NCBI GenBank assembly: GCA_018968995.1
Contig: JAGWZD010000050.1
Location: 1-9,332, forward strand
DNA length: 9,332 bases
Direction: 5' to 3'
Origin: Bdellovibrionales bacterium
GTDB taxonomy: Bacteria > Bdellovibrionota > UBA1018
Every line of letters begins with the position of its first letter. Within the stretch, counting starts at the first letter, position 1. A program made the translations under genes and the position numbers. Shown here piece by piece: positions 1 to 6,377 of the stretch. The notes beneath the pieces are model-generated. The model was given only the letters and a program-made list of their open reading frames with translations. It searched no databases and was not told where the DNA came from.

Positions 1-498
1 AGGTGGTGCACGGACATCTTCGGAATCCAGTGCTGGAACGGAGATCTGGTCTGGGTGATCTTTGCACTCGATTGCCACGACCGGGAGCTGATGAGATTCG
101 CAGCCTCGACAGTCGGAGTGGACGGGCAACTGGTACGGGACCTGATGGTCGAAGCCATGGAATACCGTTTCGGCAAGGTAGCGCGCCTTCCGAGAAGGGT
201 TGAATGGCTGAGTGACCGGGGTCCTCAGTTCACGGCAAAAGAGACTGTGGGATTTGCCCGCTCTCTGGGCTTCACGGTCTGCATGACGCCGCCTTACAGT
301 CCCGAATCTAATGGCATGGCAGAGGCGTTTGTGAAAACCTTCAAGCGCGATTATGTGTACATTAATGATCTTTCCAGTGCGGAAAAGGTTCTGGATCAAC
401 TGCCCGGTTGGTTCAAGGACTACAACGAGAACGCTCCTCACAGTGCCCTCAAAATGATGGCGCCGAGGGAGTATATCCGGGCTAAATCAGCAGGCTAA
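1..498 (+). CDS. IS3-family (IS2-group) transposase OrfB, C-terminal part, cut by the window edge
   Basis: This is the catalytic integrase-core region of a DDE transposase, which cuts and joins the ends of its insertion sequence. The frame is open from base 1, so the N-terminus and any OrfA lie outside the window. About 165 residues are seen, against roughly 300 for IS2 OrfB. The acidic triad is intact: D at codon 5 (RWCTD), D at codon 72 (WLSDRG) and E at codon 108 (SNGMAEAF). The second D and the E are separated by 35 residues, the D35E spacing of the IS3 family, and a lysine follows seven residues after the E. ALDCHDRE, FVKTFKRDY and the C-terminal PHSALKMMAPREY are typical of the IS2 group. 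The right inverted repeat starts just after the stop. The visible part looks undamaged; whether the element is still active cannot be judged. Confidence 0.93.
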   Translation, partial: RWCTDIFGIQCWNGDLVWVIFALDCHDRELMRFAASTVGVDGQLVRDLMVEAMEYRFGKVARLPRRVEWLSDRGPQFTAKETVGFARSLGFTVCMTPPYSPESNGMAEAFVKTFKRDYVYINDLSSAEKVLDQLPGWFKDYNENAPHSALKMMAPREYIRAKSAG

Positions 499-499
499 A

Positions 500-526
500 C
501 CGTCCGTTTTTGAGGGGGTAAGTCCA
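500..526 (+). repeat. Right terminal inverted repeat of the IS2-group element
   Basis: Read on the minus strand inward from base 526, the sequence begins TGGACTTACCCCCTC. This matches the TGGA(T/C)TT.CCCC start I know for IS2-group ends, including the terminal TG/CA dinucleotide. It starts directly after the transposase stop codon, as expected for the right end. IS2 makes 5-bp target duplications, so CGACC at 527-531 would be the right copy. The left end is outside the window, so neither the repeat pairing nor the duplication can be confirmed here. Confidence 0.75.
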
Positions 527-815
527 CGACCAAAAGCGCAGGAGGCGCGGCGGGAGCTTTGCCAAGTCCTGACGGGTGCGCAATTTTTAAACATTTTCAC
601 TATAAAGACTTAAAACTCATTTAAAACGACTGTAACAAAACCGTAACCAATTTTACGGTATAAAGTGTGCGTATTCACGCATCGAAAACTCAACACTTGA
701 ACCGTGACACTATCATTTGAATGTGTCACATACGACTTTTCTAAAGCGTCAAACCAAAGACGGACGAAAATTAAAGCTTAACTTTCCACATCCGAAGAGA
801 GATAGAGGATTCCTT
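527..815 (+). promoter_or_regulatory. Structured, AT-rich leader upstream of the exported-protein pair
   Basis: No gene is visible in these 289 bp. The first ~55 bp are GC-rich and unlike what follows, and may be a remnant of whatever the IS landed in. From about 581 the DNA is AT-rich. It holds three inverted repeats: ACCGTAA/TTACGGT (640-646 and 653-659), TGCGT/ACGCA (668-672 and 677-681) and GTGACAC/GTGTCAC (704-710 and 723-729). TATAAA boxes lie at 601-606 and 659-664. The second abuts the first inverted repeat, so that repeat could be an operator over a -10 region. No good -35 box is visible 17 bp upstream of either. A TTG-started extension of the downstream reading frame reaches back to 717, but it overlaps the third repeat and lacks protein character. 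Confidence 0.45.
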
Positions 816-1610
816 ATGAAAATAGGTCTATGTATTTTAATATCGTCTTTTTGTTCGATCACTGCTGCCATGGCTGACGATACCAACGTCCATTGTAAAA
901 ATCAGTCCACCACGTCTCTTGTTAGACTTATTGGACTAGACTCAAAACTAGTAGACAAAAGATCCTACGCATATTTGAACTGCGACAACTACAAGGGGTT
1001 TGTTCTGAGTCAAAACATGACTGGCATCGAATCCATTTTCTTGAATAATACCGAGGTTACCATCAAAGAGTTTGAAAAAATTACTGGGAAAAAAATTTCC
1101 AATTTAAACGACGTATTGACCTTACCGCCAGGCGACTTTGATAAATATATTAAAGCCAAAAGCCTTTCCTACCCAGTTGAACTTACCGGAGTAAGTGCAA
1201 AATCTGTTGACCTCTATGGAATGAATAAAAATCAAAATGGAACAAACCCTGATTTCAACACCCTTTCAGCTTCATTAAAAAAACCATACCGAAAAGATGG
1301 CTGCTATTACATCAGTACTCCAATTATTTCTAAGGTAGAAGGTAACGATGCCTGCATCATTTCATATAAGCAAGTAGGTGGTGGTGATCCATCAGCTTAC
1401 GCCTGTATGAAGTCTGATTCAGATAAAGGTTGCCCAACTTGTGACACCTGCCTTTATCAAGACGATGATAACAAGGCCAAAGGCCTTCCGTATTTGAAAA
1501 TTTCTGCTACTTCTGTAGTAGTGCCGGAAGACCTACTTAAAGGAGCATCCATCATTAAAGTCACAGGTACCGGTACAGGAGTTAAAAAAACAGAGACAAG
1601 GGCAGAATAA
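816..1610 (+). CDS. Exported cysteine-containing protein of unknown function (264 aa)
   Basis: I do not recognise this family. The ATG at 816 is chosen because AGAGGA (804-809) lies 6 bp upstream and because it gives a classic signal peptide: MKIG, a hydrophobic stretch, then TAAMA followed by DD, which fits signal peptidase I cleavage after about residue 21. The mature protein should be periplasmic, surface-exposed or secreted. It contains eight cysteines, three of them in a CPTCDTC cluster in the C-terminal third, suggesting disulfides or a metal-binding knuckle. The rest is polar and lysine-rich, with no transmembrane segment and no lipobox. The gene is clearly more AT-rich than tyrS, which suggests recent acquisition. 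The next gene starts 3 bp after the stop, so the two are probably co-transcribed. The reading frame is secure; the function is unknown. Confidence 0.8.
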   Translation: MKIGLCILISSFCSITAAMADDTNVHCKNQSTTSLVRLIGLDSKLVDKRSYAYLNCDNYKGFVLSQNMTGIESIFLNNTEVTIKEFEKITGKKISNLNDVLTLPPGDFDKYIKAKSLSYPVELTGVSAKSVDLYGMNKNQNGTNPDFNTLSASLKKPYRKDGCYYISTPIISKVEGNDACIISYKQVGGGDPSAYACMKSDSDKGCPTCDTCLYQDDDNKAKGLPYLKISATSVVVPEDLLKGASIIKVTGTGTGVKKTETRAE

Positions 1611-1613
1611 TTT

Positions 1614-1850
1614 ATGAACAACTATATAGTGATTATTTTTCTTTTAATCGCTTCCTCCGCCTATGCAGCACCGAAAACTAAGGGCATACCGGGCCACTTC
1701 ATTAAATGCAAGGTTGTCAGTTTTGACCAAGAAAAAATGAAGCTTTTGTGTGGCAAGAAAAATCGCTTCATCCCCAGAAGTAAGGTTAAATCAGACCTTA
1801 CCGAAGGAAGCATCGTTACAGTTTTATCAAAAGATTTAGAAACAGAATAA
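1614..1850 (+). CDS. Small exported protein of unknown function (78 aa)
   Basis: A signal peptide is evident: MNNYIVIIFLLIASSAYA followed by AP, a good signal peptidase I site after residue 18. This leaves a mature chain of about 60 residues rich in lysine, with two cysteines (KCK and LLCGK). The mature part alternates short hydrophobic strands with turns (KCKVVSFDQEKMKLLCG, then FIPRSKV and EGSIVTVL), which suggests a small beta-barrel of OB or SH3 type; that fold is inferred. The gene starts 3 bp after the preceding stop with only a weak ribosome site (AAGGG at 1598-1602), consistent with translational coupling. Both proteins are probably exported together and may interact. I do not recognise a family. 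Confidence 0.7.
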   Translation: MNNYIVIIFLLIASSAYAAPKTKGIPGHFIKCKVVSFDQEKMKLLCGKKNRFIPRSKVKSDLTEGSIVTVLSKDLETE

Positions 1851-1946
1851 AATTTAACTTAGATAATCTTCTAGACCTAATTCCTTAAATCCTTCAGCAC
1901 TGATCAACGATTTTGATGCCACAACTATCTTTGGCAGAAAACCACT

Positions 1947-2360
1947 TTATCGCCAGAAAAGTTTCCAGCCAAACTTCAGCATATCGAACGTCCCAAGCTT
2001 CGGTGCTCCTGGGCGAACAAGAACTAAGTAGTCCCTATCGTAAAGCAGGTAGATTTTGAGTTGTGTTTGATGGCCTGACTTATCAGTGACCGTTACTAAG
2101 TCATCTTGGCGTACCTGAAGTTGTGCATTAGAAAAATTAGATCCTCCCAATACGACAACGTCTCCAATTTTCAGATGGTCGAAGTGGGCCAACGATTTGA
2201 ATGTCTTTTCTGAAACAGGCCCAAGAACAACTCTGTTATCCTGGTCAATGCTTTCAACCTTAAGATCAATGATCGCTCCGCTTGGCGTACTGAGAGTTAC
2301 AGAGAACGTAAAATTTTTTGTGTAACTGGCTCGTTTGTTATTCGCCAATCCGATCACCAA
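1947..2360 (-). CDS. Hypothetical beta-rich protein (137 aa or slightly less)
   Basis: I do not recognise this protein. The frame has no ATG near its beginning. The possible starts are TTG at 2360 and GTG at 2357, and an in-frame TGA lies only about 9 bp upstream of the TTG, so the N-terminus cannot be much longer. No convincing ribosome site is seen. The sequence is rich in valine, leucine and threonine, with alternating strand-like segments (GAIIDLKVESIDQDNRVVLG, KIGDVVVLGG, KIYLLYDRDYLVLV) and a tryptophan-containing C-terminus. No signal peptide or membrane helix is evident. It lies 46 bp downstream of the response regulator on the same strand and may be read through from it. The missing ATG and ribosome site leave open that it is a 5'-damaged gene. 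Confidence 0.5.
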   Translation of the reverse strand: MVIGLANNKRASYTKNFTFSVTLSTPSGAIIDLKVESIDQDNRVVLGPVSEKTFKSLAHFDHLKIGDVVVLGGSNFSNAQLQVRQDDLVTVTDKSGHQTQLKIYLLYDRDYLVLVRPGAPKLGTFDMLKFGWKLFWR

Positions 2361-2406
2361 AGACGTTTTTCAGTTGTCCCAGGATCACGGCCACCTAGGC
2401 CCTGCT

Positions 2407-3102
2407 TTAGCGGGCTTCCGACCGAAGACGATATCCAGAGCCGCGAACCGTCTCGATCCGCTCTCCCATTGCGCAGAGCTTTTTTCTCAGCGAAAAAACA
2501 TGGGTGTCGACCGCACGATCAATCACTGCTATCCCCTCACCCTGCACCTTTTGAATGAGGTGCTCCCGGCTTAAGATCACATCGGGATTCGACATCAGCT
2601 CAAACAGGAGCTTGAACTCGCTTGTGGTCAGATGAATCCGTTCGGCATCCAGGTGAACATCATAGGAGCCAGGATTCAAGGTCAGGCTCTCCATTCGAAG
2701 CACGCGGCTTCCCGCCTGAGGAAGGGTTTTGAGATTGGCCCGCACCATCGCAACCAAGGCTCCCCGATCAAAGGGTTTGGAGAGAATTTTGGTCTTAAGG
2801 CTCGGGGATACCCCTGAGATGTCCGGACTTTCACCAGGCCCCGCAATCACCACAATGCAAGACAGGGATGAGGCGGCACTTGTGGCCTCAACCTTGGCCA
2901 AAAACCCGGCTAGACCCGTTTCAGAGACCTTGCTGTCTGTAACCAGAAGATCGACTTTTGCCGCTTTGATGCGTTCTAATGCCTCGCCTACCCCTGAGCA
3001 GGAAATGACCTCCATGCCTCCACCTTCGGTCAATTGAGCTGAGATCAATTGAAGCATCTCGGGGTCTTGGTCAAACACAAGGACGCAAGGGAGGGTCAAG
3101 GC
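2407..3102 (-). CDS. OmpR/PhoB-family response regulator with an atypical receiver
   Basis: A DNA-binding regulator with an N-terminal receiver (residues ~4-122) and a C-terminal winged helix (~130-231). The winged helix shows TTSEFKLLFELMSN, VDTHVFSLRKKL and the terminal hairpin VRGSGYRLR. The TTG start at 3102 is preferred: AGGGGGA sits about 7 bp upstream, and the first strand then begins at the family's usual place, giving 231 aa. An ATG at 3189 would add 29 polar residues and has no ribosome site. The phosphoacceptor D55 (LLVTDSKV) and K108 (LSKPF) are present. However, the acidic pair reads D10-Q11 instead of two acids, and the usual Ser/Thr after strand 4 is alanine (A86 in VVIAGPG). 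Phosphorylation may therefore be weak, altered or absent. No partner kinase gene is adjacent. It is divergent from tyrS. Confidence 0.9.
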   Translation of the reverse strand, partial: ALTLPCVLVFDQDPEMLQLISAQLTEGGGMEVISCSGVGEALERIKAAKVDLLVTDSKVSETGLAGFLAKVEATSAASSLSCIVVIAGPGESPDISGVSPSLKTKILSKPFDRGALVAMVRANLKTLPQAGSRVLRMESLTLNPGSYDVHLDAERIHLTTSEFKLLFELMSNPDVILSREHLIQKVQGEGIAVIDRAVDTHVFSLRKKLCAMGERIETVRGSGYRLRSEAR

Positions 3103-3139
3103 GATTTCCCCCTGCTGCCGATCCAACTGCGGTTTTTGG

Positions 3140-3153
3140 TCCCGGTTCCGGGA
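3140..3153. promoter_or_regulatory. 14-bp palindrome between the response regulator and tyrS (possible operator)
   Basis: TCCCGG-TT-CCGGGA is a perfect two-arm palindrome with a 2-bp centre. A 2-base loop is too small for a good RNA hairpin, so a protein-binding site is the likelier reading. It lies in the ~100-bp space between two divergent genes and could control either. An autoregulatory site for the adjacent regulator is possible, although OmpR-family regulators more often bind direct repeats. Confidence 0.4.
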
Positions 3154-3201
3154 TCTGCAATGTGGCTCAAGTCCGGCCCATTCAACCAAAAAGGAGGAGA
3201 G

Positions 3202-4572
3202 ATGAAAAGCGGAAACTTTAGACTCTTGGTCGAGCCCCTCCCTTTGGGGTACAGTAGGGACATGGAAAACGCACTGCTTAGTGATCTGAAATCTAGAGGG
3301 ATTTTGTACCAGCTCACCGATGAAACCCTAGGCCAAAAATTGAATCAAGGCCCGATCACCTTGTACTGCGGCTTTGACCCGACGAGTGATTCCCTCCACG
3401 TGGGAAGCCTTCTGCCCTTGATCACGCTGAGGCGCTTTCAGCAGGCAGGGCACAGGCCCATTGTGGTCCTTGGAGGTGCTACGGGCCTGATCGGCGACCC
3501 AAGCTTCAAGGCGCAGGAGCGGGCCCTTCAGACCGAAGAGCAGGTGGAGCACAACCTAAACGGCATCCGCAAAGTTGCCGAGCGATTTTTGGATTTTGGC
3601 CCCGGACCCACCGGCGCAATCATCGTGAACAATCGCGATTTTTACCGCGACATGAATGTGCTGACCTTTTTGCGCGAAGTGGGAAAACACTTCACCATCA
3701 ATCACATGGTTCAAAAGGATTCCGTCCGCACACGCATGGACGACCGTGAGCATGGCATTTCCTACACTGAGTTCTCTTACATGCTTCTTCAGGCCTATGA
3801 TTTTTACAGGCTTCATCTTGATCACGGCTGCTCCCTTCAAATCGGAGCTTCTGATCAATGGGGGAACATCACGGCAGGAACCGACCTGATCCGTCGAAAA
3901 CTTGCCCATCGGGATGAAGCGAAAAAAGATAGCAACACCCATGCGTACGGGCTCACCCACCCGCTCATCACGCGTCCGGATGGCGTGAAATTTGGAAAAA
4001 CCGAGAGCGGCGCGGTTTGGCTCTCAAGCGAGAAAACTTCACCCTATCAGCTTTATCAGTTTTTTATCGGATCTCCCGATAGCGTGGTCGGAACTTGGCT
4101 TAGGTTTTTGACCTTTCTTCCGGTCTCCGAGATCGAGAAGCTTGAAGCGCTTGTTCTCTCTGAGCCCGAGAAGAAAGCAGCCCAGATCGCCCTTGCTCGC
4201 GAGGTGACCCGTCTTGCCCATGGCGAAGACGCCGTTGCTCGTGCGGAAGCGGCAACACGCGCGCTCTTTGGTGCCGAGATCAAGAGTCTTGATTTTGAAA
4301 CTCTAAAGGAAATCTTTTCTGACGCCCCTGCATCCACTCTCGAGGCAAGTCGATTGGAATCGGGCGTAAGCCTGATTGATCTTTTGACCGAGACCGGGCT
4401 TTTTCAATCCAAGGGCGCTGCACGAAAGGAAATTCCGGCAGGTGGCGTGTATCTGAACAACGAGCGAATCACCGACATCGGCCATACGGTTACGCGAGAG
4501 AGCTTGATCTCAAATCGCGCGCTTGTGATTCGAAAAGGGAAAAAGAATTATCATCTTGTGAAGTTTGAGTGA
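3202..4572 (+). CDS. tyrS: Tyrosyl-tRNA synthetase
   Basis: Charges tRNA-Tyr with tyrosine using ATP; cytoplasmic and essential. It is a class I synthetase of the bacterial TyrS type. Visible features are YCGFDPTSDSLHVGS (tyrosine site with the HIGH motif at residues 66-69), GGATGLIGDPSF, the ASDQWGNITAGTDLI segment, KFGKT (residues 263-267, the KMSKS equivalent), and a C-terminal S4 RNA-binding domain from ~390 to the end. The ATG at 3202 is preceded by a near-perfect AAGGAGGAG (3191-3199). That start gives 456 aa, with about 20 residues before the usual beginning. ATG 3262 (436 aa) matches the family N-terminus better, but its purine stretch (TAGGGA) sits almost on the start codon. It is divergent from the response regulator and convergent with the hydrolase, so it is probably monocistronic. 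No attenuator or T-box was recognised. Confidence 0.97.
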   Translation: MKSGNFRLLVEPLPLGYSRDMENALLSDLKSRGILYQLTDETLGQKLNQGPITLYCGFDPTSDSLHVGSLLPLITLRRFQQAGHRPIVVLGGATGLIGDPSFKAQERALQTEEQVEHNLNGIRKVAERFLDFGPGPTGAIIVNNRDFYRDMNVLTFLREVGKHFTINHMVQKDSVRTRMDDREHGISYTEFSYMLLQAYDFYRLHLDHGCSLQIGASDQWGNITAGTDLIRRKLAHRDEAKKDSNTHAYGLTHPLITRPDGVKFGKTESGAVWLSSEKTSPYQLYQFFIGSPDSVVGTWLRFLTFLPVSEIEKLEALVLSEPEKKAAQIALAREVTRLAHGEDAVARAEAATRALFGAEIKSLDFETLKEIFSDAPASTLEASRLESGVSLIDLLTETGLFQSKGAARKEIPAGGVYLNNERITDIGHTVTRESLISNRALVIRKGKKNYHLVKFE

Positions 4573-4611
4573 GACAATACGGACATCGTTTTTCGCCCGC
4601 TCGCATTTTTC

Positions 4612-5715
4612 CTACTTCAGATACCCCGCCTGAGCCTGCGTCTTTCCACTCTGGGTAGCGTATTCTTTTTTTCGGGATTGGATTTTCTTCCACCCCATCC
4701 CCTCGACTCCGCCCTTTTCAAGCAGTGCATGCATCATGGCTTGTGCCGTGACGAGCGGCCGCTCCATCTGGGGAATATGGCCCGTATCTTTTAACAGATA
4801 GGCATCAAGGTAATCGCCATAATGCTCAATCCAGTACCGAATCCAATGGGTCGGGACGAACTCATCTTTCTCGCCCCAAAGGACTGAGATTTTTTTTGCC
4901 AAAAAGGGTCGTGCAGGATCTATGAACTGCTCTGCTGTAACGGAACCCACAAACTCCGCCACTCCGGATTTGGAATAAAACTCCTTGAACTCAGTCGACA
5001 AAATGGGCTTGAACTTTCTTGCATCAAACACGATGAGTTCCAGGATTTCGGAAAGCTCAAGCTGCTGGTTTCGTACGATGAAATCGCCGAAGGTCTTTCG
5101 CTCGTCAATCGGCGTGAGTCCGGAGGGCGCAAAAAGCAAAAGGTGATCCATCATTCTCGGCAGGTCCTGGGCAACCCTCGCTGCAAGCCAGCCCCCAAGC
5201 GAGTGCCCCATGAGCACGGTCGGAGGATTCGCTTCACACACGGTCTTTACAACCGAGAGCAGGATCTCCATCGAGGTAATCATCTCATGGCGCGAGAGGA
5301 ATCCAAGGTAGCCAGGAAAATCAAGCACAACTACCTCATCAAAGCTCCGGGAAAGCTCACGTTGCGAGAGCGTAAAAAGTGGAAGCCAGGACCCCGGAGA
5401 GTCCCCAAAGCCCGGAATGAACAGAAGTCTTCGCGTTTCCTGCCCCGCCTCGGGCTTTCGCCAGGATTTGCGAATCACATGAAAGTGAGCAGAGCCCAAG
5501 TTCAAATCCTCAAACTGGAAGCCTGCTTTCAAAAACGCTTGCTTCAAGGCCAGGTGAACGACCTCGTTTTTATTCGGAATCTTTGATTTGAAGAATTCCA
5601 TCCAGCGCTCGCGGTCAAGCGTCTGACGGACTCGGTATTCCAAGACCTCACGCAGGCCTTTTAATAGCCATTCTGCAAACTCATTTGGGTCAAAGGGGGA
5701 GGTCTGGTTGGACAT
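4612..5715 (-). CDS. Alpha/beta hydrolase (putative esterase/lipase-type serine hydrolase)
   Basis: A 367-residue protein of the alpha/beta-hydrolase fold. The first ~95 residues are polar and helical without a signal peptide, so it is probably cytoplasmic. The core follows: an oxyanion-loop segment LLFIPGFGDS (~97-106), the nucleophile elbow GHSLGG with S172, the acid in LWGEKDEF (D284) and the histidine in DTGHIPQMERP (H313). All three catalytic residues are present in family order and spacing, so an active hydrolase is likely. The substrate cannot be deduced. The ~30 residues after the core are lysine/glutamine-rich and look like an appended tail. The ATG at 5715 has AGGA about 7 bp upstream. 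The gene converges with tyrS (39-bp gap) and is divergent from the cysteine-rich gene at 5778. Alternatives within the fold (thioesterase, epoxide hydrolase, C-C bond hydrolase) cannot be excluded. Confidence 0.9.
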   Translation of the reverse strand: MSNQTSPFDPNEFAEWLLKGLREVLEYRVRQTLDRERWMEFFKSKIPNKNEVVHLALKQAFLKAGFQFEDLNLGSAHFHVIRKSWRKPEAGQETRRLLFIPGFGDSPGSWLPLFTLSQRELSRSFDEVVVLDFPGYLGFLSRHEMITSMEILLSVVKTVCEANPPTVLMGHSLGGWLAARVAQDLPRMMDHLLLFAPSGLTPIDERKTFGDFIVRNQQLELSEILELIVFDARKFKPILSTEFKEFYSKSGVAEFVGSVTAEQFIDPARPFLAKKISVLWGEKDEFVPTHWIRYWIEHYGDYLDAYLLKDTGHIPQMERPLVTAQAMMHALLEKGGVEGMGWKKIQSRKKEYATQSGKTQAQAGYLK

Positions 5716-5777
5716 GCTTAAATCCTAGCACAGTCTTACCGCTCAAGTCCCCCTACCTGATCACCGAAACGTCATTC

Positions 5778-6287
5778 GTGAGGCTGAAATCCATAACAAT
5801 CTATTTATGCCTGCTCGCCATTGAACCCGCTTGTACGGCTACAGATGAGTCAACAGTGATGGCTCCACCCCCACCGATCGACGTGGTCTATGATTGTACT
5901 TTCTATTCCAAATTCAATACAGAGACCTCATGCAACTCCGAAACCCTTGCCCAATGCAACTCGGAATTCCAAACCTTTCCAAACGGAGGACAGATGTGTT
6001 GGTCACCGGTGGCTGGAGGTGGAATTTGCACCGAGTCAGGCTACACGCCGCCAGTGTGGGTTTATGCAACTGGTATCTCCTGGTGCCGAACGGGGCCGGC
6101 CGCTACAAGCCCCACCCTGGCCTATCCCTACCACAAACTTAGAAGCCTGATCGGGTGCTCAAGCAACATCTGCCTTTGCTCTGGCACGCCTGTTCTTTAC
6201 GATGTGAATGAGACATGCACGGTCCAGGCCAGCTGTGATTTACCGCCGGCAAGCATACAGTGCTGCCCAGGCATGACTTGCCCATAG
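5778..6287 (+). CDS. Small exported cysteine-rich protein of unknown function (169 aa)
   Basis: No family is recognised. The GTG at 5778 is the only start in this frame that opens a signal peptide: MRLK, a hydrophobic run (ITIYLCLLAI), then EPACTA and the polar TDES. Signal peptidase I cleavage after CTA is plausible. The cysteine in EPAC has glutamate at -3 and proline at -2, a poor lipobox, so a lipoprotein is unlikely. The mature chain (~148 aa) has 14 cysteines, including ICLC, QCC and a terminal TC, a proline stretch (APPPPI) near the N-terminus, and few charged residues. An even count at this density suggests a compact disulfide-bonded secreted or surface protein. No clear ribosome site precedes the GTG, and the frame stays open back to a TTG at 5685 inside the divergent hydrolase, so the start is uncertain. 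Confidence 0.6.
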   Translation: MRLKSITIYLCLLAIEPACTATDESTVMAPPPPIDVVYDCTFYSKFNTETSCNSETLAQCNSEFQTFPNGGQMCWSPVAGGGICTESGYTPPVWVYATGISWCRTGPAATSPTLAYPYHKLRSLIGCSSNICLCSGTPVLYDVNETCTVQASCDLPPASIQCCPGMTCP

Positions 6288-6357
6288 AAAAACAGTGTCA
6301 GGAGCTGATGGTGCCAACTACTGCTTTGGAGTCCTTTCAATAAGTTATACCTAGCTT

Positions 6358-6373
6358 TGGCCAATTTTGGCCA
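6358..6373. repeat. 16-bp palindrome just beyond the integrase stop codon
   Basis: TGGCCAA-TT-TTGGCCA is a perfect palindrome with 7-bp arms, beginning 4 bp beyond the integrase stop. In neither direction is it followed by a T-run, and its 2-bp centre is poor for an RNA loop, so an intrinsic terminator is unlikely. Attachment sites of tyrosine integrases commonly lie beside int and consist of inverted core-binding arms. Here the spacing between arms is shorter than the usual 6-8 bp crossover region, so an attachment core is only a suggestion. No second copy of useful length was found in the window. Confidence 0.4.
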
Positions 6374-6377
6374 CTTT

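Noticed and set aside
717..815. TTG-started extension of the 264-aa exported protein
   Set aside because: It has no ribosome site, runs across an inverted repeat and would bury the signal peptide; ATG 816 has AGAGGA at good spacing.
1851..1946. Terminator between the exported pair and the facing minus-strand gene
   Set aside because: Only very short inverted matches (such as AGATAATCT) and no T-run; nothing I can support.
2401..2440. Hairpin after the response regulator stop as a terminator
   Set aside because: The GCCC/GGGC stem is interrupted and not followed by T residues on the minus strand.
3103..3189. ATG 3189 as the start of the response regulator
   Set aside because: No ribosome site precedes it, the added residues are not receiver-like, and TTG 3102 has a strong purine stretch and gives the normal family length.
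3049..3201. Upstream extension of tyrS to 3049
   Set aside because: It overlaps the response regulator on the other strand and lies upstream of the strong ribosome site at 3191.
4573..4611. Intrinsic terminator between tyrS and the hydrolase
   Set aside because: There are two runs of five T but no convincing stem in front of either.
5143..5586. Plus-strand open frame of 147 codons inside the hydrolase
   Set aside because: It is antisense to a gene with a full catalytic triad; its basic, low-character translation is a shadow.
6288..6357. tRNA gene as integration target next to the integrase
   Set aside because: No cloverleaf arms or T-loop consensus could be found in the gap.
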